Shown here: positions 25,452 through 37,400 of the stretch, in pieces
Numbering within the stretch: the first letter of the stretch is position 1
Layout of the letters: each line of letters starts with the position of its first letter
DNA from: Lepturacanthus savala
Taxonomy: Eukaryota; Chordata; Actinopteri; Scombriformes; Trichiuridae
Direction: 5' to 3'
Length of the DNA: 64,000 nt
Assembly (NCBI GenBank): GCA_030544235.1
Contig: CM060470.1
Location: 29,528,098 to 29,592,097 of the forward strand
Position numbers and translations under genes: made by a program
Notes under the pieces: generated by a model
Databases searched by the model: none
Told to the model about the DNA's origin: nothing
What the model saw: the letters and a program-made list of their open reading frames with translations, nothing else

Positions 25452-28400
25452 ATGAACAAGGCGCTGGGTCTCGGCCTCCTCTGTTTACTCCTCTGGCCAG
25501 AAGCTGCGGATGCTCAGTTTCCCCGGGTGTGCTGCACGGTGGAGGGGATCCAGTCCAAGCGCTGCTGCCCTGCCCTGGGCCCTGATCCTGGAAACGTGTG
25601 CGGCTCCCTGTCGGGGAGAGGGAACTGCTCGGCTGTCCGGGTGGACAGCAAACCCTGGGGAGGACCGTACCGTCTGAGAAATGTAGACGACAGAGAGAGG
25701 TGGCCGTCCAAGTTCTTCAACCAGACCTGCAGGTGTTCTGGTGAGTGCTGTGTGCTGATATGAAGATGCAGCTGATTGGTTTCAGTCATGGCTTCGTGTT
25801 GAACCTCACACCCTTTCCCTCTGCCCTCTGTGTTGCAGGTAACTTCGCAGGGTACGACTGTGGCCAGTGTAAGTTCGGCTGGACCGGTCCAAACTGCGAC
25901 CAGAGGAAAGCCCCCGTGGTGCGTAAGAACATCCTCTCACTGACCCCTGAGGAGCTCCAGGAGTTCCTGGATGTCCTGGACCTGGCTAAGACCACTGTCC
26001 ACCCAGACTACGTCATCGCCACCCAGCACTGGCTGGGACTCCTGGGACCAAACGGAACCGAACCCCAGGTCGCAGACATCTCCATCTACAATTTCTTCGT
26101 CTGGCAGCATTACTACTCGGTCCGAGACACGCTTCTTGGTAAATGAACATATTTCTTAATAGAAAAAGTTCATGAGTTGGTTCATGACCCTTATGAAAAA
26201 ACACTATTGAATCACTACTGATTACTACTAAAAACTACAAAAAAAACTTGTTTGCTCTTGCTTTATGTATTGATTTATGTAGTTGTTTCAATAGTAATGA
26301 GTAGAGAATTGGCCTGTTTCACTACTGATAATTACTACATGATACCTATTCAAATCACTACATGACTGATACTTAATTACTTCAGTCTTCAGTCTATTGC
26401 TATTATTAAAAATATTTAAAAAATATTAGCTTAGGAAAGTGACAAAAACCTCCATGTATCCAAGGCTTCATGGAGTCTAAAATTGATAGTAAATAAGTTA
26501 TTTTTTGGGTGAACGACCAGTACTCATTAAACACTGATATAATTGACTAGTAAAAACTCTAATTGATGACTATTTGAAATAGATGTAGTGTTTCTGTGGT
26601 ATTACATATTGTGGTGTGGTGTTACTACATATTCATACTGGAGCAGGTAGTAAAAATCTCTATTTGATCACTATATAAATAGTGTTGTAGTGTTGTGATA
26701 TATATTCACTACACAGTCAAGTAGTAAAATCACTGCAGAATCTTTATTTAAATTCTCTTGTAATGAGGCAGTAGAGCTTTAACAGTTTCACTACAAAACT
26801 CTACTGTTGTACCATGAGTAGCGTATAGAATACACATATAATACACGACCATGATTACACCAATAGGTTTTGTGTAGTAATTCAACAAGAGTTTTTCATC
26901 AGGGGAGATTAACTCTGTACATAAGAGTATTAAGGCCAAAAAAAAAAAAGATTGGTTAAATTTTTTTTATTCATTCTAGAAAAATATCAAATTGCTGACT
27001 TTAACCTCAACATTTTAAACTTCTATTGTATGAAATATTACTTAGAAATAGGTAAAACTGTTTCGAATGTTTTCTATCACAGCTTTTTAGAAAATCACTA
27101 TGGCATAGAGGGTTAAGGAATACATTGTTTTTATGCATTACAGAAAAAAAGTCATAATTCTGATTTTAATCTCAGAATTCTGAGTTTAAAGTCAGAGTCA
27201 AGTCAAGTAAAGTCAAGTTTTCGAGAATGAATAAAAAAGTGACATTGATACTTTAACTCTTAATACATTAATACAACTCTTTATATTAGGAATATGACAG
27301 TGATATAGTTAGTGTGGACTGTGTTTCAGGTTGTTTATTTCACAAGACAGATCTATTGTTTATGTTTACACAGATACATAAACAATGTTGACACTTCCTT
27401 CACATATATTAGTTGCTATGTGTTGTGCATATGTATTACCTTGTAATTCCTACATAAAATTCAAATATGTATTTCACTGTAGGTCCTGGTCGTCCGTTCA
27501 AAGCCATCGATTTCTCACACAAAGGACCAGCATTCATTACCTGGCACAGATATCACCTTCTCAGCTTGGAGAGAGAGCTACAGGTATCTGTCATTTACTG
27601 AAAAAATATAACAAATAACAAACAAAATAAAATATAAAATATAAATAATGATACAATTTAAGATACAATTTAAAATTAGTTGATTAAAAGGGGGAAATAA
27701 AAAATATAAAATTAAAAACAAAAAGGAGAACAAAGTTACAGTTACATTTGTCATAGTAAAAAGCTAAATATGCGACAGGATGGTTACAATAACTGACAAA
27801 ACCAATCGTCACTATTACTATTACCTTGTTGTTTCTTAGTTGATTAATTGGGTTGATATTTAATCTCTGATATGTTTTGTTCAGTTTATTCTTTCTATTA
27901 AATGATCAATAACATTTTGATGAACACATTTTTTTTCACTCTGCCTGAAGGGACATTATAAGAAGAACGACAGATGATGATTGACAACAGGAGACGTAAC
28001 AGTTACAGTCGTGACCAGCACCACTGACATTACATATTACTGATATTATTTTAATGAAATGTGTGTTTGTCTCTGCAGAGACTGACTGGCAACGAGAACT
28101 TTGCGATCCCTTACTGGAACTTTGCTACAGGTCAGAGTGACTGTGACGTATGCACCGACTCTCTGCTGGGAGGCCGGAACCCAAACAACCCGTCCCTCAT
28201 CAGCGACCAGTCCAGATTCTCCAGATGGGGGGTGGTGTGTAACAGGTCTGTTTCTGACTGGTCAGATTATAATGAAATAAACACTATGGGGCAAATGCAT
28301 CTGTTGTGATTGGCACAAGTCAATGAATGGTTTGACTCTTTTCTTTCCAGTCTGGATGACTACAATCGCCTGGTGACTCTCTGCAATGGCACCAGTGAGG

Positions 28401-31400
28401 GTTTGATTCAGAGAGGGATCATGGAGGGAGTCAACATGTCTCTGCCCACCATGAATGACGTCAGAAGCTGCCTTGGAATCAGAGACTTTGACAGTCCTCC
28501 CTACTTTACCAACTCCTCCTTTAGTTTTAGGTACAATTCTACCATTTTGGTATCAATAAATATATTGTCAAGAAATCTCTTCTACAAGAGTAAAACCAAC
28601 AGTGAATTGTGATCCTACTTACATTTTTTCTTTAAAACATTATTGCAGGTTTTTAAATGACAATTGATCAGTTTCATCGGTTATTTTAACCATCCTGTCA
28701 CATTTATATTTTTTTTTACTATGAACGTAGCCAAAAAAACATGAGAGAAGGAACAAGAAATTCATAAAATAAAAATACAGGAAGAAAACATTTTTTATGA
28801 AAATTTGAATTTATTAAATTAAAAATGTAAATTTAAAAAAATACAAATTTGAATTTAAAAATTGCAAAAAAGTTAACAGAAAAATTGTAATGTTAGTTAC
28901 TGTTACACTCTAAAAAATGTCAAATGGTGTAATTGAAAAAGAATGATAGATTTTAAATATACTGTATAATCCACCTAGAATATAATAATTATTGATAACA
29001 TTTTTATTTTTAAAACCTTGAAAAGTTAAACTATCTGGTACCAAGTTTTTAGGGTTACACCACATGGTAGTTTTGTCACTTACCTGTATACGTTAAGTAT
29101 TTATCAAAAATGCTGCACATTTCCTTCAGATATAACTTATTTCTCTTTGCCATAGACCTCTGTTCCAAAAATAATTAACAACACCTCAATAAGCCACACT
29201 GCTGCATTGGTGGACATGTCCTGACATAACATGTTATTAAGACTAATAACAGTGATCACATTTTCAGTCTCCAGAGAGTAGTTCACATTATAATGCACAT
29301 GGAGTCTTCATGGTGAAGGAAGATGTCATCCAATGCAACAGTGTGGCTCATTGACATGTTTTAATCAGGCTTTAGATACAACAACAATACTTTGGGGTTA
29401 AGTTTTTCCTTTAGGTTTGAATAGACTCTGTTGTGCTTTGTAACTCACAGAAACGCTCTTGAAGGATACGATAAACCAGATGGAGAAGTTGAACTGGATG
29501 AATCGGTCAATAATCTCCACAACCTTGTGCACTCCATGCTCAATGGAACGAGCGCTTTGTCTCACTCTGCTGCCAACGACCCCATCTTCCTGGTCCGAAT
29601 CTGTTTTTTTTTTTTATTAAAATTACACACACACACATATATAGGATGACATCAGGTAAATTGGGCCACGTTTTGGTAAATTGCTTAGGACAATACCAAA
29701 TATGCCTTTTCCATGTATATTTATGATTAATAATGACTGTTTCTGATTATTTTGTGTTGGAATCATGTGATAAAATATATTTCTTAGGCCCTACACTTCT
29801 TGAAACATCCGTTGTGCCAAATGTTTTGCATGAGTGGTTTCAGGTAAAATGGGCCAGTCAAATGGCATTGGGAAACTCAAATTCAAAATGAATTCATCAT
29901 CACTTAATGTTAAAATACAATTGTTTAGAACCACATAACTATATAACATAATATATCAAGCTAACAGCATTATTTCTGATGGATGCCACCAAGACAGATA
30001 ACATGCATAGTTTCTATGTGCATGTTTGGTTCCAAATCTAAAGTATCATCCTTATAATACTTTAGATTTGTCATATCAGGCTTCTTACCATGCACATTTC
30101 AAGTATTGTCTCACCCACAACAGAAAACATGAACTAATCAAATCATCTGTTTCTTGTCAAACACAGTTATGTCAACAGTTTGAAATCCTTTGTAGTCCTT
30201 GTCTCTAATTTCCAGAGAGACTGGGACCCCCAAACCTTAAATGCCCCATTTTACCTGATATCACCCTATATCTGTATCTATATCTCATCATGGTGTTTCT
30301 GGTTGTTTCCCCCCTGCAGGTGCTCCATGCTTTCACTGATGCCATCTTTGACGAGTGGATGAAGAGGTTTGCTCCGTCCAACGCCAGCTTCCCAGACGAG
30401 ATGGCCCCCATCGGTCACAACAGAGACTACAACATGGTTCCCTTTTTTCCTCCAATCACCAATGAGGAAATCTACGTTACATCTGAGCAGCTGGGATATT
30501 CCTACTCCATTGATTTGGCTGGTGAGCAAATCAGTTATTTTTAACCATATATATGAATAAAAAGTATACACACAATAAAGTTATGTATTCAAGTATTGTA
30601 TTTAATTATAATATAAGGGATGGGTATTTCTATGTCATGCCAACATGCCTACACCTATTTGTAAAATTAAAATTATTAAATAAAAACTAAAATTAATAGT
30701 TATTTTACAAATTAGGCTTTTACACATAAAGCATATGATGGCTGATGAGTCCTTCACTTCAACTTAAGTAAAGGATTTGAATACCTTATGCATCATGACT
30801 GCAGTGTAGAGGCAAAAAGCAATCGCTGACATTTATGAGCTCCCTGCCACACATTTCCTGCCCTTCCTGTTTTGCTGAAGTCAGCTTATTCTTAAGGAAA
30901 ATGTAGTTTCTTTCACTATAGATGTGAAAGCTGACTTAATATAGCACAAGAGAACATCCTGCTTTTTCTACATTTTTTTTTACATCATTATTACTTTTTT
31001 TTGATTGAGAATACATGATTGCCCTATTGTTTTGCAATTCAGAATGTTTTAAATTGGCGAGTGTCATTTAATCAGTCACTGTTGCTGATTTACTGCTTCA
31101 CATCTCCTTTTTTCTTTCTGGGAGCAAAAACCTCTAACATTTTTATACATTGAACATTAACCCTCTATTACATGAAATATTACTTAGACATGGTAAAAAT
31201 GTTTTGAATGTTTGTATTACTTAAAATGGCCTAAATGAAAGATATATGTTAGAAATCTAAGAAATAGATGTAAACCTAGTCTCAGGATAGTTTCATGCTA
31301 TATTAGTCAATGGGACTCCATTAGGTTGATACACTAGAAATTTTCCATTTTTCATATTGTTGACATATGACAATAAAATCTATTTTAACAAATTAGGAAA

Positions 31401-31683
31401 CAAAACATATCAGTTTAAGTATGTGTTGCCATATGGCAACACTACGAGTTAATATAGTGTTCCTGCTGCTGAAAGGTGTCTAATATCTGTCTACTTGATC
31501 TTTACAGATACAGATGGAGGGCCCTCTGTGTTTGTGCTGGGCTCCACTCTTGGAGGAGTCTTCATTGGTCTCCTGGTGCTTCTCCTTATCTTCGTGCTCT
31601 ACCTGCGTCAACGGAAAAACAGAGGCTTTGAACCGCTGATAAAAGCTGACTTCACGAATAGGAAGTACACAGAGGAAGCCTAG
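25452..31683 (+). CDS. dct: Dopachrome tautomerase (tyrosinase-related protein 2), 8 coding exons
   Basis: Coding exons: 25452-25740, 25839-26138, 27483-27583, 28079-28245, 28351-28530, 29451-29592, 30320-30521 and 31508-31683. They sum to 1557 nt (518 aa plus stop), with phases agreeing at every junction. The enzyme converts L-dopachrome to DHICA in the eumelanin pathway within melanosomes. Visible are a signal peptide (1-21), the Cys-rich/EGF-like region ending CKFGWTGPNC, and the tyrosinase metal sites. Site A is H187, H209 and H218 (SHKGPAFITWHRYHLL); site B is H369, H373 and H396. A transmembrane helix (about 468-493) is followed by a short cytosolic tail with EPLI, ending in YTEEA. Eight N-glycosylation sequons are present. 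Identity as Dct rather than Tyr or Tyrp1 rests on QFPRVCCTVE, ECDVCTD-like QSDCDVCTD, and the near-human length and histidine positions. Exon 6 ends at an atypical donor (GTCCGA). Introns 2, 6 and 7 carry miniature transposons. Confidence 0.97.
27019..27112 (+). mobile_element. Family B element, very short deletion copy in dct intron 2
   Basis: About 94 bp of the left end (TTCTATTGTATGAAATATTACTTAGA) is joined directly to the right end (ATGGCATAGAGGG), between TTAA-like sites at 27015-27018 and 27113-27116. Nearly all of the interior is missing. Confidence 0.72.
29644..30266 (+). mobile_element. Family A miniature transposon in dct intron 6
   Basis: A 623-bp element flanked by TA (29642-29643 and 30267-30268). 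It begins GGATGACATCAGGTAAATTG (one base off the family end) and ends ATTTTACCTGATATCACCC. It sits 51 bp after the exon 6 donor and 53 bp before exon 7, so most of intron 6 is transposon. Confidence 0.86.
31161..31448 (+). mobile_element. Family B miniature element in dct intron 7
   Basis: It begins CCCTCTATTACATGAAATAT after TTAA (31157-31160) and ends GTTGCCATATGGCAACACTA-CGAG before TTAA (31449-31452). The right terminal end is mutated. It ends about 60 bp before exon 8. Interior sequence of the family is deleted (288 bp total). Confidence 0.83.
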
Positions 31684-32400
31684 AGGTTGCCAGCAAAACA
31701 CCCTCTTTAGAATGCATACATGCGTAAGAGAGATTGAGCAGGAAATCTGCAACGTTCTGCCCAACAAAATATTAATCTTGTAGATGAATGACTTTTTTTT
31801 AGATTTTAAATCAAATTCATATTAAACTAATGACGCGAATCATGTAATATCCATTCGTAAATATTGATTGCACCCTAATACAAGTTTCTAGTGAAACTAA
31901 TCAAAATTAATGTATACTTTAAAAGCATCTTTTAAATTAGAGCACCAAAACATGACCCAATTTCTTTCAGTATTATGTGCATTTTTCTCAACAGTCACAA
32001 CAAATGCAACTCTATTGGATTGTTTTTAATAAATATTTATTCTCAAGAACAGTAACAAAACACAAATGCAATCATCTTAATTGCACTGAAAAAATGGTAA
32101 GGCATATTTGCTTTTCTAGTTCTCTCCCCCGCTTTCACGGTTTGAAATTATATTCAAACTCCACAACAAACTTCATCAAGATTTTTTTTTTCTTTAATTC
32201 ACAGAGCAATGCATTGATTGTAAAAAATATTGACTTACAGTCTAGCGTTTCCTGTTAATTTTGTTTTTTCAGAGAATGTGTCTGACCGGAATCTCAGTTT
32301 TTTTCCATATTTTATTGCAAAAATATTAAAAGTTCAATGATACAAAACATAAAAAGGGCATCCTGCAAGATCTATATATTCATAATAAAGAATCCTTTTA
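31684..32400 (+). other. dct 3' UTR and polyadenylation signals
   Basis: AT-rich sequence after the TAG stop. AATAAA hexamers occur at 32028-32033 and 32384-32389; either could end the dct transcript. No further coding sequence is present. Confidence 0.55.
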
Positions 32401-32539
32401 AATGACACGTTTTGATATATTTCTTATTTTTCCCCGTTCTTGTCATGTGGATGCATAAATGCAACAAAGTAAAAGCTTGACAATTATTCATTGATATACT
32501 GCAGAAAAAAAAGGTATAACACTGGCTAATTCCTTGGAT

Positions 32540-32835
32540 AAGTAAGCTTAGCAGGCCTGATGGACATGGAGCTGACGGGCTCTCAGAGAACAGTGGATGT
32601 ACATACAGGCTGGTTTTGTCCGCCCCCTCAGCAGTGCCAGGCCTCTCACATTCTCTGTAAGTACGCTCTACTGAGGAGCTGCAGCGAAGCGTTCAGCCCT
32701 GTCCGGTCTCCACAGATTCTCATTTCACAGGTGACTGTGGTCGGCTTGGAGCCCGTCTATGCTGCAGACAGAACCGTTGGAGCTTTACAGATACATTTAG
32801 GGGCAGCCTTTCTTTGCATTTCCAGTTCTGTCTGC
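32540..32835. other. GC-richer unexplained block between convergent genes
   Basis: This block is markedly less AT-rich than its flanks and lies between the likely 3' ends of dct and gpc6. A 113-codon plus-strand frame crosses it but resembles no protein I recognise. The minus-strand word CTGCTGAGGGGGCGG (about 32623-32637) partly matches the CTCF core. Possible identities are a conserved 3' UTR or insulator segment; this is unresolved. Confidence 0.3.
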
Positions 32836-32974
32836 TGCTGCTTCTCTTTAAATACCCCCCCCCCTTCTTCACCTTTTACATTATTATTATTATGGGAATG
32901 AATTTCCAAAGAAGGATTTTTTTAATACTGTTGACAGTATTTCACTTTTTTGTTGACCTGTCAAGTACTACAGT

Positions 32975-34496
32975 GCACATTCAATGACTGTTTTATTAAA
33001 ACAAAATAACAACAAACTTTGGCTATTATTACATGAAAAGTGGCACTTTATGGAACTTTCCTTTCCGGGATTCCCGGAACTTCTGACAAAATCTTTTTTT
33101 GTGTGTGAAAATACTGCAGAAAAAAATATGAACCCTAATGCTGTAAAATATGTATAAAGATGAGCGGCATGACTCTGTTCGATAATGGTGATTCTGTATT
33201 GAATGGATGTGCTTTTCCTAGTGCAACATGCATGTAAATTAACCATATCATACAGAATGCAATCCATTGTTGTATCCCCTTTATAAGTCTCCTCATTGAG
33301 ATTGGTGCTGAAAAAACTGGATAAGCACTCACTTAATGGAGACATAAGCACAGATGACAACCAATCCGAACAGAAATGTAATAAAATAAACCTTTATACT
33401 GTATATTAATGATAATAAGATTTTGTTTAACCCTCTCAAACATGAATGAATTGACTGCTCCCTACAACATAACAACACAGAATTAGTATCTTGACACCAC
33501 TGTATGTGTACTGCTCTATCCAGGCCGTCTAATCCCTAAACCAAGACTATCAAAACCAACATAAAATGAAAATATTTTGCAGAAAATTAATTCATTGCAA
33601 GGCGTATGAGTATATAAAATTGTCAGTTTTCTCCCTTTGAACAAAAGTGTGAGTTAAAAGCATGAGCACAGGAAGCTGTTGAACCATGTGAGTGATTAAC
33701 TATGAGTAGGGCAGATCTATGACCAACCCATGATATACTAAAACTGAAAAACCCAAACTGAAATTACTGTAAAACAGACAATGAGGCAACATGATTCAGT
33801 GGCTGCATCTGATAGAAAAAAAAGAAAGAAAATAAACTGATTGAATATTCAATCACTTCCTCTATTCAAAAATCTATTATTGGCACATGATTCAATGACA
33901 ATGGAACAAGGGTTCGATTCCACTTTCAGGTGGAAATCAAATGTTCCTGAATTTTCTGTAATTTCATCCTTTTGTTGTCTGTTAAATAGAATATTCAACA
34001 CACTAGTAAACTCATTGTGCCTCTTTTTTAGGTGCATCAATAACCATATTCTCAAAATCGTTTAACACACAAACAAAATTTGCTTTAAAAAAAAACGAAA
34101 AAAAAAACAACAACAAATCAAAACAATCAAAGTGCGTGTTATATTTTTTCTACATGGAGACCTACGTTAATGCCTGCAGTATGTGCAAGAATCTTTTCAG
34201 TCTCTGAAGCAGAGTTTGTTGGCTTGGCATCCGTAGGTGTTAGACAGTGAAGTGATGCCATAAAATATCAAGTCTAAGGATGGCACTGCACGATCTTTGG
34301 GAAAGTGGGAAATCATGATGCATGACTGCTCTTTTTTTGTCAGAGCAGACTCCTCTAGCCTTGCGGCCATCAGCCTGAATAGACGACTGTCTGCTCGACT
34401 GTAGCTCCAATCTGCCTGAATACAAAAAAAAAAAAACTGAAAAAAGAGAAAACATTTAACCCTGCTGTCCATGTTTCTTGCCGGTTTCCTCCGGCA
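32975..34496 (-). other. gpc6 3' UTR with polyadenylation signal
   Basis: Read on the minus strand, AATAAA occurs at 32997-32992, about 1.5 kb after the gpc6 stop, in an AT-rich context. It is the most convincing transcript end. The frames in this stretch are short and unlike known proteins. Confidence 0.45.
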
Positions 34497-37400
34497 TTAT
34501 CTCCATTGCCGGTGGAGTGCCAGGGCTGAGAGGGCCAGAATGGTCGTCAGGGTGACGGAGGGCACGTGGAGCGGGGCGGAGTCTTCCACAGGCCCGCTCC
34601 GGCCCGCCTCCACCACCGGGGCCTCGGTGGCCACGTCGTCCGTGGGGTAGACTTCAGTGCTGCCGCTGCCGCTGCCCGAGCCGCTGCCTTCATCACCTGC
34701 AAAAACCACAACCAAAAAAACACGAGCAGGACTGAGCACGGTGCAGAAAATGTAACAGTTTTTGTATTTTTAATTGAATTTATTTGCAGAGTGAAGCAAC
34801 AATAAAAGTACTGAACAAGAATAAATCAGATTGTGCAGGCGAGGTTAAACCCTTATGTTGTCTTCAGGGGCATCTGGTCACAAGCCTCATTTTGAAGCAC
34901 GGTTGCCAGACACACAGGGTTGCCAGATTGATCACAGCAGAGTATTGTGCAGGAGAAGAGCGACAGAACTGCGCAGTTGCACTAATTTTCAAAGTTTTCC
35001 ACATAACATAATATTTTTTTAAATGTACTGAGCTTGGGGGTGCCGAGCTAATTCACAGTGGTGCTGAAGCAGCCAAATAGCTTAAATTCACCCCTGGTTG
35101 TGTTCCTGGTCAAATCTGTTTCAAAGATTTTGTCTCTGAAAAATGTGGTTAATTTGATCAGATTTACTTAAGATTCCATGAAGAATCCCATAAAGAGGAT
35201 TTCAGCAGATAAAATAAATTGGATTCATTTACATAGAAATGTGTGTGTTTTATTCAACTTGTACACTCCTGGTCTTCCCAGTCAATACTGACCCATCATT
35301 AAAAATGAATAAGCCAGAATTTTAAGCCAAAAAAATTTTTTTTTTTTTCATAATAGGGCTCCTTTAAATAAACAATGCATGATATAATGATGATAAATCA
35401 ACAAACAAAAATATGTTCATGAGATAAACATCTAAACATAGTGTTTGTATTGTAGATTTGTAGCTATTTTTTTAATAGGAAATGTTATACCAGAGCAGTG
35501 AGTGTCTGTTTTTCCACCAGAAAATATTGTAGCAAACCGTACTTGAGTCCTGAAAGTAGATATCGTTGCCGTTGTAGGCGTTTTTCAACTTGTTGGTCAT
35601 CACCCTCAGAGCCATGATCTGCTGACGGATTAAAGTGTCTGGGCGGGTGATGTCCACGGCCACCTCAGGGTTAGTCACCTGGTTGGTCAGTCCGTCCTTT
35701 TGGACTTCGGGGAAATACCTTTCAGATTGAAAACAAATATAAATAAATAGATAAATAAATAAAAATTAAATAAATAAATATGACGACATAATAATAAATT
35801 AGATTAGATTAGATAGAACTTTATTAATCCTTTGAGAGGTTCCCTCAAGGAAAGTGAAGCTCCATCATGTAACATAGAGACTGTTATAAAATGCAGTGAT
35901 GGACAAGTTACTTCAAAACTGTAATGCTAGGTTATTTATTACTTGTTACTGTCATTTCACAGTAATTCATTACATTACAATATTACTGTATTTAAAATGT
36001 AAGGCATTACACTATTATTGCATTACTTTTAAGTTACTCTCACCAAAATAACAGTAAATATGGATTCATCAATCTAAATCTCTATATCTTTGTCATTATT
36101 GCTGCTGGTCACAACAAGGATGTTGCTGACTAGTTTTCATTCAGCTGCTGATTCCACTGTTAAAGTGGTTTTCATGTCATCAACAAGTCTCCTAACCTCT
36201 TGATGCTGAAGAATCTCAGAGCAGGAGAAGGTTCATTTAGTCTGTTTAGTGGTTTTATCTCCACTCTCATGCTGCACTTGCTTCCTGTTAACTTCATGTT
36301 ACTATGGCTCCTCTGTAAATGTTAAATTACTGCTGCTATTTCAGGAAGTGGACACTTCTTTAGGTGGAGAAAAAAATACATTTGACTACGATGTTCTTCA
36401 GATCCTTATGTTTAACTAACATAAAGTAAAGAGTGTGTGTCCATCTGGAGAATGTGATATCCAACGTTTCTGCAGGTTCACTCATCTCCATCTTCTGTCT
36501 GACGAGCCAAAACAAAAAGGAAGTTAAACATTTTGGACGTTTCAGTGCTGCCGATCTTGTGGTGACTTTCGTTTTTGTATGAAGAATGACGAATTTGTAT
36601 GAAGAAAAAAAACAACAAAAAAATTATCACTTCAACCCTGGTTAAAAATGCATTGTAATGCATTTTACAGACATTTTTACAGTAAAATATATAAATAAAA
36701 TGTATAAATACAGCAAAAATCAGTGCATTGCAATGCATTCTTAATGCAATGCAACTTAAGACACCCAAACAGAAGACAAATATATAAAAACACCCTTAAT
36801 ACTAACATCAACATAGAGAAAATAAAATGAATAATAAATACAACAAATAAAAGTAAATGCATATACACACCTTTGTTGTTGCTACAAATAAATAAAAAAT
36901 GGAGGAGTCCTTGTTATAAAAGGACAATGAATCCAGTGAGTGCTCATTAGTCAACATGCAAATTGTCAAAAATCAATAATTCCAGAGGAAGGAGCTCTGT
37001 GTCTGGTTCTTACACAGAGAGATGGCTCTGTGAGGGTTGACCCCTTCGTGTCAGGTAACGTTCTGACATTCTCGTGAGCGATTTCTCCAGAGAAAACATG
37101 CCAGCTGCTGCATTCATATTTGATGAATAAGTAGCAGGCCGTCATGTGAGGGCATTCCACAGATCATTTGACACAACAGCTTTTGTTTTTTCCTGTAAGT
37201 CCAGGTCACTCTAGATATAGATAAATCCTTCAATACAGCCTTCAACATACCATCCTTGACTGATTTCACTGATTTCTTTGTCCCTTTATAGAAAATAGGA
37301 GTTGCCGGATATCACCCAAGCAATCATTCACCCTGAGGTTTGATCAAATAATTTAAAATATGAATGCTGATCATATTTGACCATGCTGATGATGAGATGA

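Noticed and set aside
25514..25789. Antisense open frame over dct exon 1
   Set aside because: It is a shadow frame of the coding exon with no independent support.
32560..32901. 113-codon plus-strand frame between dct and gpc6
   Set aside because: There is no recognisable homology and it lies in the convergent 3' region. It is kept only as an unexplained GC-rich block.
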